NCBI GenBank assembly: GCA_002179805.1
Contig: NAVB01001034.1
Location: 1 to 18,698, forward strand
DNA length: 18,698 bases
Reading direction: 5' to 3'
Origin: Acanthamoeba lenticulata
Taxonomy: Eukaryota > Discosea > Longamoebia > Acanthamoebidae
Part shown: in pieces, positions 16,553 to 18,698 of the stretch
Numbering within the stretch: the stretch's first letter is position 1
Layout: every line of letters begins with the position of its first letter
Position numbers and translations under genes: made by a program
The notes under the pieces: model-generated
Told to the model about the DNA's origin: nothing
The model's database searches: none
The model's input: only the letters and a program-made list of their open reading frames with translations

Positions 16553-17813
16553 TCATTTGTTGTGGCCCAGGCTGGTGGTGCTGCCACTGAGGCCGTACTT
16601 GTCGCGCATGGCGTCGCGCGAGGCGTGATACTGCTCGCGTAGCCGACGTGAGGCCTCGACCGCCCCGCGACGCTGGTCAGCCTCGGCCGCCCGCCGCCTC
16701 ACGTCGTCGTCTCGCTGGGCCAGCTTGCGCCGCTCGGCCCTGTAGACCAGGAACAGGCGGCCACCGCGCGAGGCTCGCCAGCGGGCATAGGCCTCCAAGG
16801 CGGCCACGAAGGCTTGCTTGTCCTCGAGGGTCTCGGCCTGCAAGTCGACCGTGCGCGCGTCGCCATCGTAGAGGGCGCCGCGTTGGTGGCCACCAAACAA
16901 CAACGAAAAGCAAAAGGCCGACAAGACGACATCATCGTCGCTACTCGCGCCGGCATGGTGACCGCCACAGGCTGCGCCGCACATGAAGAGCGACGAGAGC
17001 AAAAAGAGCGGGTGGGGCCTGTAGCTCTGGAAGATGGGCGTTTGCTGTCCGTCGAGCACGCAGTTGAACCGGTCCAGCCCAACGAGCTCGTCTTCTTCGT
17101 GCCAGGCCTCGTCCACCGACAACCGTGTTTGTTTTGAAGAAGAAAAAGATGTAGTAGAAGAAGAAGAAGAAGTTGCAAGAAGAGGTGTAGAGGCCGTGGG
17201 CGGCGCGGTGAAGAAGGGCAGCGGGTGGATGAGCAGGCTGTCCCACTCGTCGTGTAGCGCCACAGTCGCTACTTTCTTTCGCGCCTCTGTGTAGTAGATG
17301 AACGAGTTGCCTGTCCTCGCCCCCACATGAGATGGCGTTAAAGCAAGTGATGATGAAGTTGAGGAAGAGGACATGAACTCAGAGGAGCTTACCGCGCACG
17401 AGGAGCGGGAGGTCGACGGTGAGGAACCTGTGGCACTCCTCGCAGCCCTTCTGGTCGTTCAGGCCCAGCTCGGCGTGCGTGAGGCTCCACTTGACGCACT
17501 TGGCGCAAAACACGTTTCCTGTGCGCATATGTGCCTGAGCATGAGCTGTTGGACAAAGAACGAAAGCGACGGCCAGACGAGAAAGATCGAAGTGCAGGTG
17601 GGAGGCTGCGCGTACCGCAAAGGCGACAGTGGTGCTGGGGTAGAACAGGTGGCGCATGTGCGTGTTTGGATTAACAGAAAGGTTCTGCACAAAGAGGAGC
17701 GGGTGAAGACGAGGTACCTTTCGGTTGATGCCCGTGAAGAGGTCCCCACAGTGTGCACAGCGCGGCGCGACGTCGTCGTCAATCCAGTGGCCCACCACAA
17801 CCGGACCGTCCAT
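16553..17813 (-). CDS. FYVE zinc-finger plus PH-like domain protein
   Basis: Four minus-strand exons: 17813-17718, 17634-17616 (19 nt), 17518-17393, 17310-16553, in phase, 332 residues. FYVE fingers bind phosphatidylinositol 3-phosphate on endosomes. The finger (residues about 10-65) has the W-D motif (HWIDDD), CAHC, the basic RKHHCR signature followed by CG, FCAKC and a final CEEC pair. It is followed directly by a PH-like domain (GNSFIYYTEARKKVATVALHDEW ... RFNCVLDG ... FQSYRPHPLFLLSS ... DKQAFVAALEAYARW) interrupted by a long Ser/Thr-rich insert and a Cys/Gly/Asp-rich insert. The tail is a charged coiled coil (RAERRKLAQRDDDVRRR...). A longer open frame reaches 17918 but lacks an ATG there, so ATG 17813 was chosen. 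A role in endosomal traffic or signalling is inferred. Confidence 0.85.
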
Positions 17814-17994
17814 GCGTCTTCCTCTTCCTCTTCTTCTCTTGACTCCGTTGTGGTTCTGCTGGCCTCCTGCGCCGAGGAGAGCGGATTTCCTGGTTGGCCT
17901 TTTGTTGTCCTCCAGCACGTGCGCTGCTCAACTGCGATTTTAGAGATTTTTCGTTGTTATTTACTTATCGTTTTAGATTTTGGCACACAAGAAG
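17814..17994. promoter_or_regulatory. 181-bp bidirectional promoter, FYVE-PH / Mcy1-like gene
   Basis: Only 181 bp separate two divergent ATGs. The part near the plus-strand gene (17935-17982) is AT-rich and ends in a TTTTAG that could be a leader-intron acceptor. The other half is a CTT-rich tract (17818-17840). No TATA box is clear. Confidence 0.5.
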
Positions 17995-18698
17995 ATGGAG
18001 CAGCAGTGGCCCGGACACGGGCTGGTGCGGCGTGAAGCCACATCGCTGGTGTGGGCCGCTGTCCTCGTGGGGCTTGCCAGCGTGGCGGCCAGCGGAGCCT
18101 ACCTCTGGTACGAGACGCACCTCTTCCGCCGACGCGACGGCGACAAAAAGAAGACAAAGAAGAAGCAGGAGGAGGAGGAGGAGGAGGAGGAGGAAGACCA
18201 GAGATCTAGTGGTGGCATGAGCCCCCACGTCTCCACTCTCTTTGACGCCGTCGGCAACACTCCGCTCATTCGAGTCCGTTCTTCATCTCTCCCCTTTTTG
18301 TATTTTCTTCACTATTTTAAATCAACAGTAAATATTTAAATTTCATATATTAAATATTTAGGCATTTTTGAGGAGCTTATTTTTGACGAATTTGTTTTAC
18401 TAATAATATAAAAAAAATTATAAAACAGATTGAGAGCCTGTCTCAGGCTACGGGCTGCAACATCCTGGCCAAGGCCGAGTTCAGTGCGCACAGGCCTGCC
18501 ACCGCGTGGTTGATGCCACACGCGCATAAGGCTCATGCGTGTGCGTGTGCGTGTGCGCGCGGCAGTGAACCCGGGCGGAAGCGTGAAGGACCGCGTGGCG
18601 CGAAACATCATTCTCGAGGCCGAGCGCGAGGGGAAGCTCCGCCCCGGCGTCACCAAGCTCGTCGAAGCCACGGCGGGCAGGTGGGCAGCCCCTTTTTT
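17995..18698 (+). CDS. Mcy1-like membrane-anchored cysteine synthase family enzyme, N-terminal part
   Basis: Exons 17995-18273, 18429-18483 and 18566-18680 are in phase; the gene continues past the window after donor GTGGGC at 18681. An N-terminal membrane span ([23 protein letters not shown]) is followed by a Lys/Arg then Glu-rich linker (DKKKTKKKQ, then E8-10). The PLP fold type II domain starts at [30 protein letters not shown] and continues [12 protein letters not shown], where the Lys in GSVKDR is the PLP Schiff-base residue, then VEATAGS. The combination of a membrane anchor, IESLS...TGC and EATAGS resembles yeast Mcy1 (a mitochondrial outer-membrane cysteine-synthase-like protein) and a plant homologue rather than soluble O-acetylserine sulfhydrylase or CBS. 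Reaction not certain: beta-replacement on serine derivatives is the family activity. A non-ATG upstream extension was not used. Confidence 0.85.

Noticed and set aside
17814..17918. Extended N-terminus of the FYVE-PH protein
   Set aside because: The open frame upstream of 17813 begins with GTG, has no ATG, and uses AGA-rich codons unlike the rest of the gene.

Overview
The window looks like nuclear DNA of a gene-dense, GC-rich protist, most likely an Acanthamoeba-type amoebozoan. The evidence is GC-rich exons with strong third-position G/C, short GT-AG introns (often GTAC, GTGCG or GTNNG donors) that are AT-rich or made of simple repeats, sub-kilobase intergenic gaps, and conserved eukaryotic families (Cdc20, PRA1, FYVE, homeodomain, CUE). 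The organism is inferred from style and gene content only; no marker gene proves it. I see no bacterial operons, mobile elements, CRISPR arrays, tRNA or rRNA.

Layout, left to right: a CUE-domain ubiquitin-binding-type protein running off the left edge (minus); a roughly 337-bp tandem duplication carrying two near-identical C/D-box snoRNA candidates (minus); a complete intronless CDC20 (minus) with a long upstream region rich in Myb-, CHR- and E2F-like motifs; a Ser/Pro-rich orphan protein with a KEN motif (minus); a bidirectional promoter with a 16-bp perfect bZIP-type palindrome; a deoxynucleoside kinase (plus, 8 exons); uridine phosphorylase (plus, 9 exons, one probable GC-AG intron); a small FkbM-methyltransferase-like gene (plus, weak model); a PRA1-family membrane protein (minus, 6 exons); a Q-rich homeodomain protein (minus, intronless); a LEA_2-like membrane-anchored protein (plus, 5 exons); a UstS-like glutathione S-transferase (plus, intronless, TATA box); a FYVE plus PH-like protein (minus, 4 exons including a 19-nt microexon); and, running off the right edge, the N-terminal part of an Mcy1-like membrane-anchored cysteine-synthase-family enzyme (plus).

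Functional themes: two adjacent nucleoside-salvage enzymes (kinase and uridine phosphorylase) lie head to tail. CDC20 sits next to a KEN-containing orphan, with mitotic-type promoter motifs between them. PRA1 and FYVE-PH proteins point to endomembrane traffic. The most unusual item is the duplicated snoRNA: 88 of 89 positions are identical between copies while the spacers have diverged, there is a closing stem, and a 12-nt antisense element to a highly conserved large-subunit rRNA segment abuts the D box. Exon models were built by hand from splice signals, reading frame and family conservation; no search or transcript data were available.
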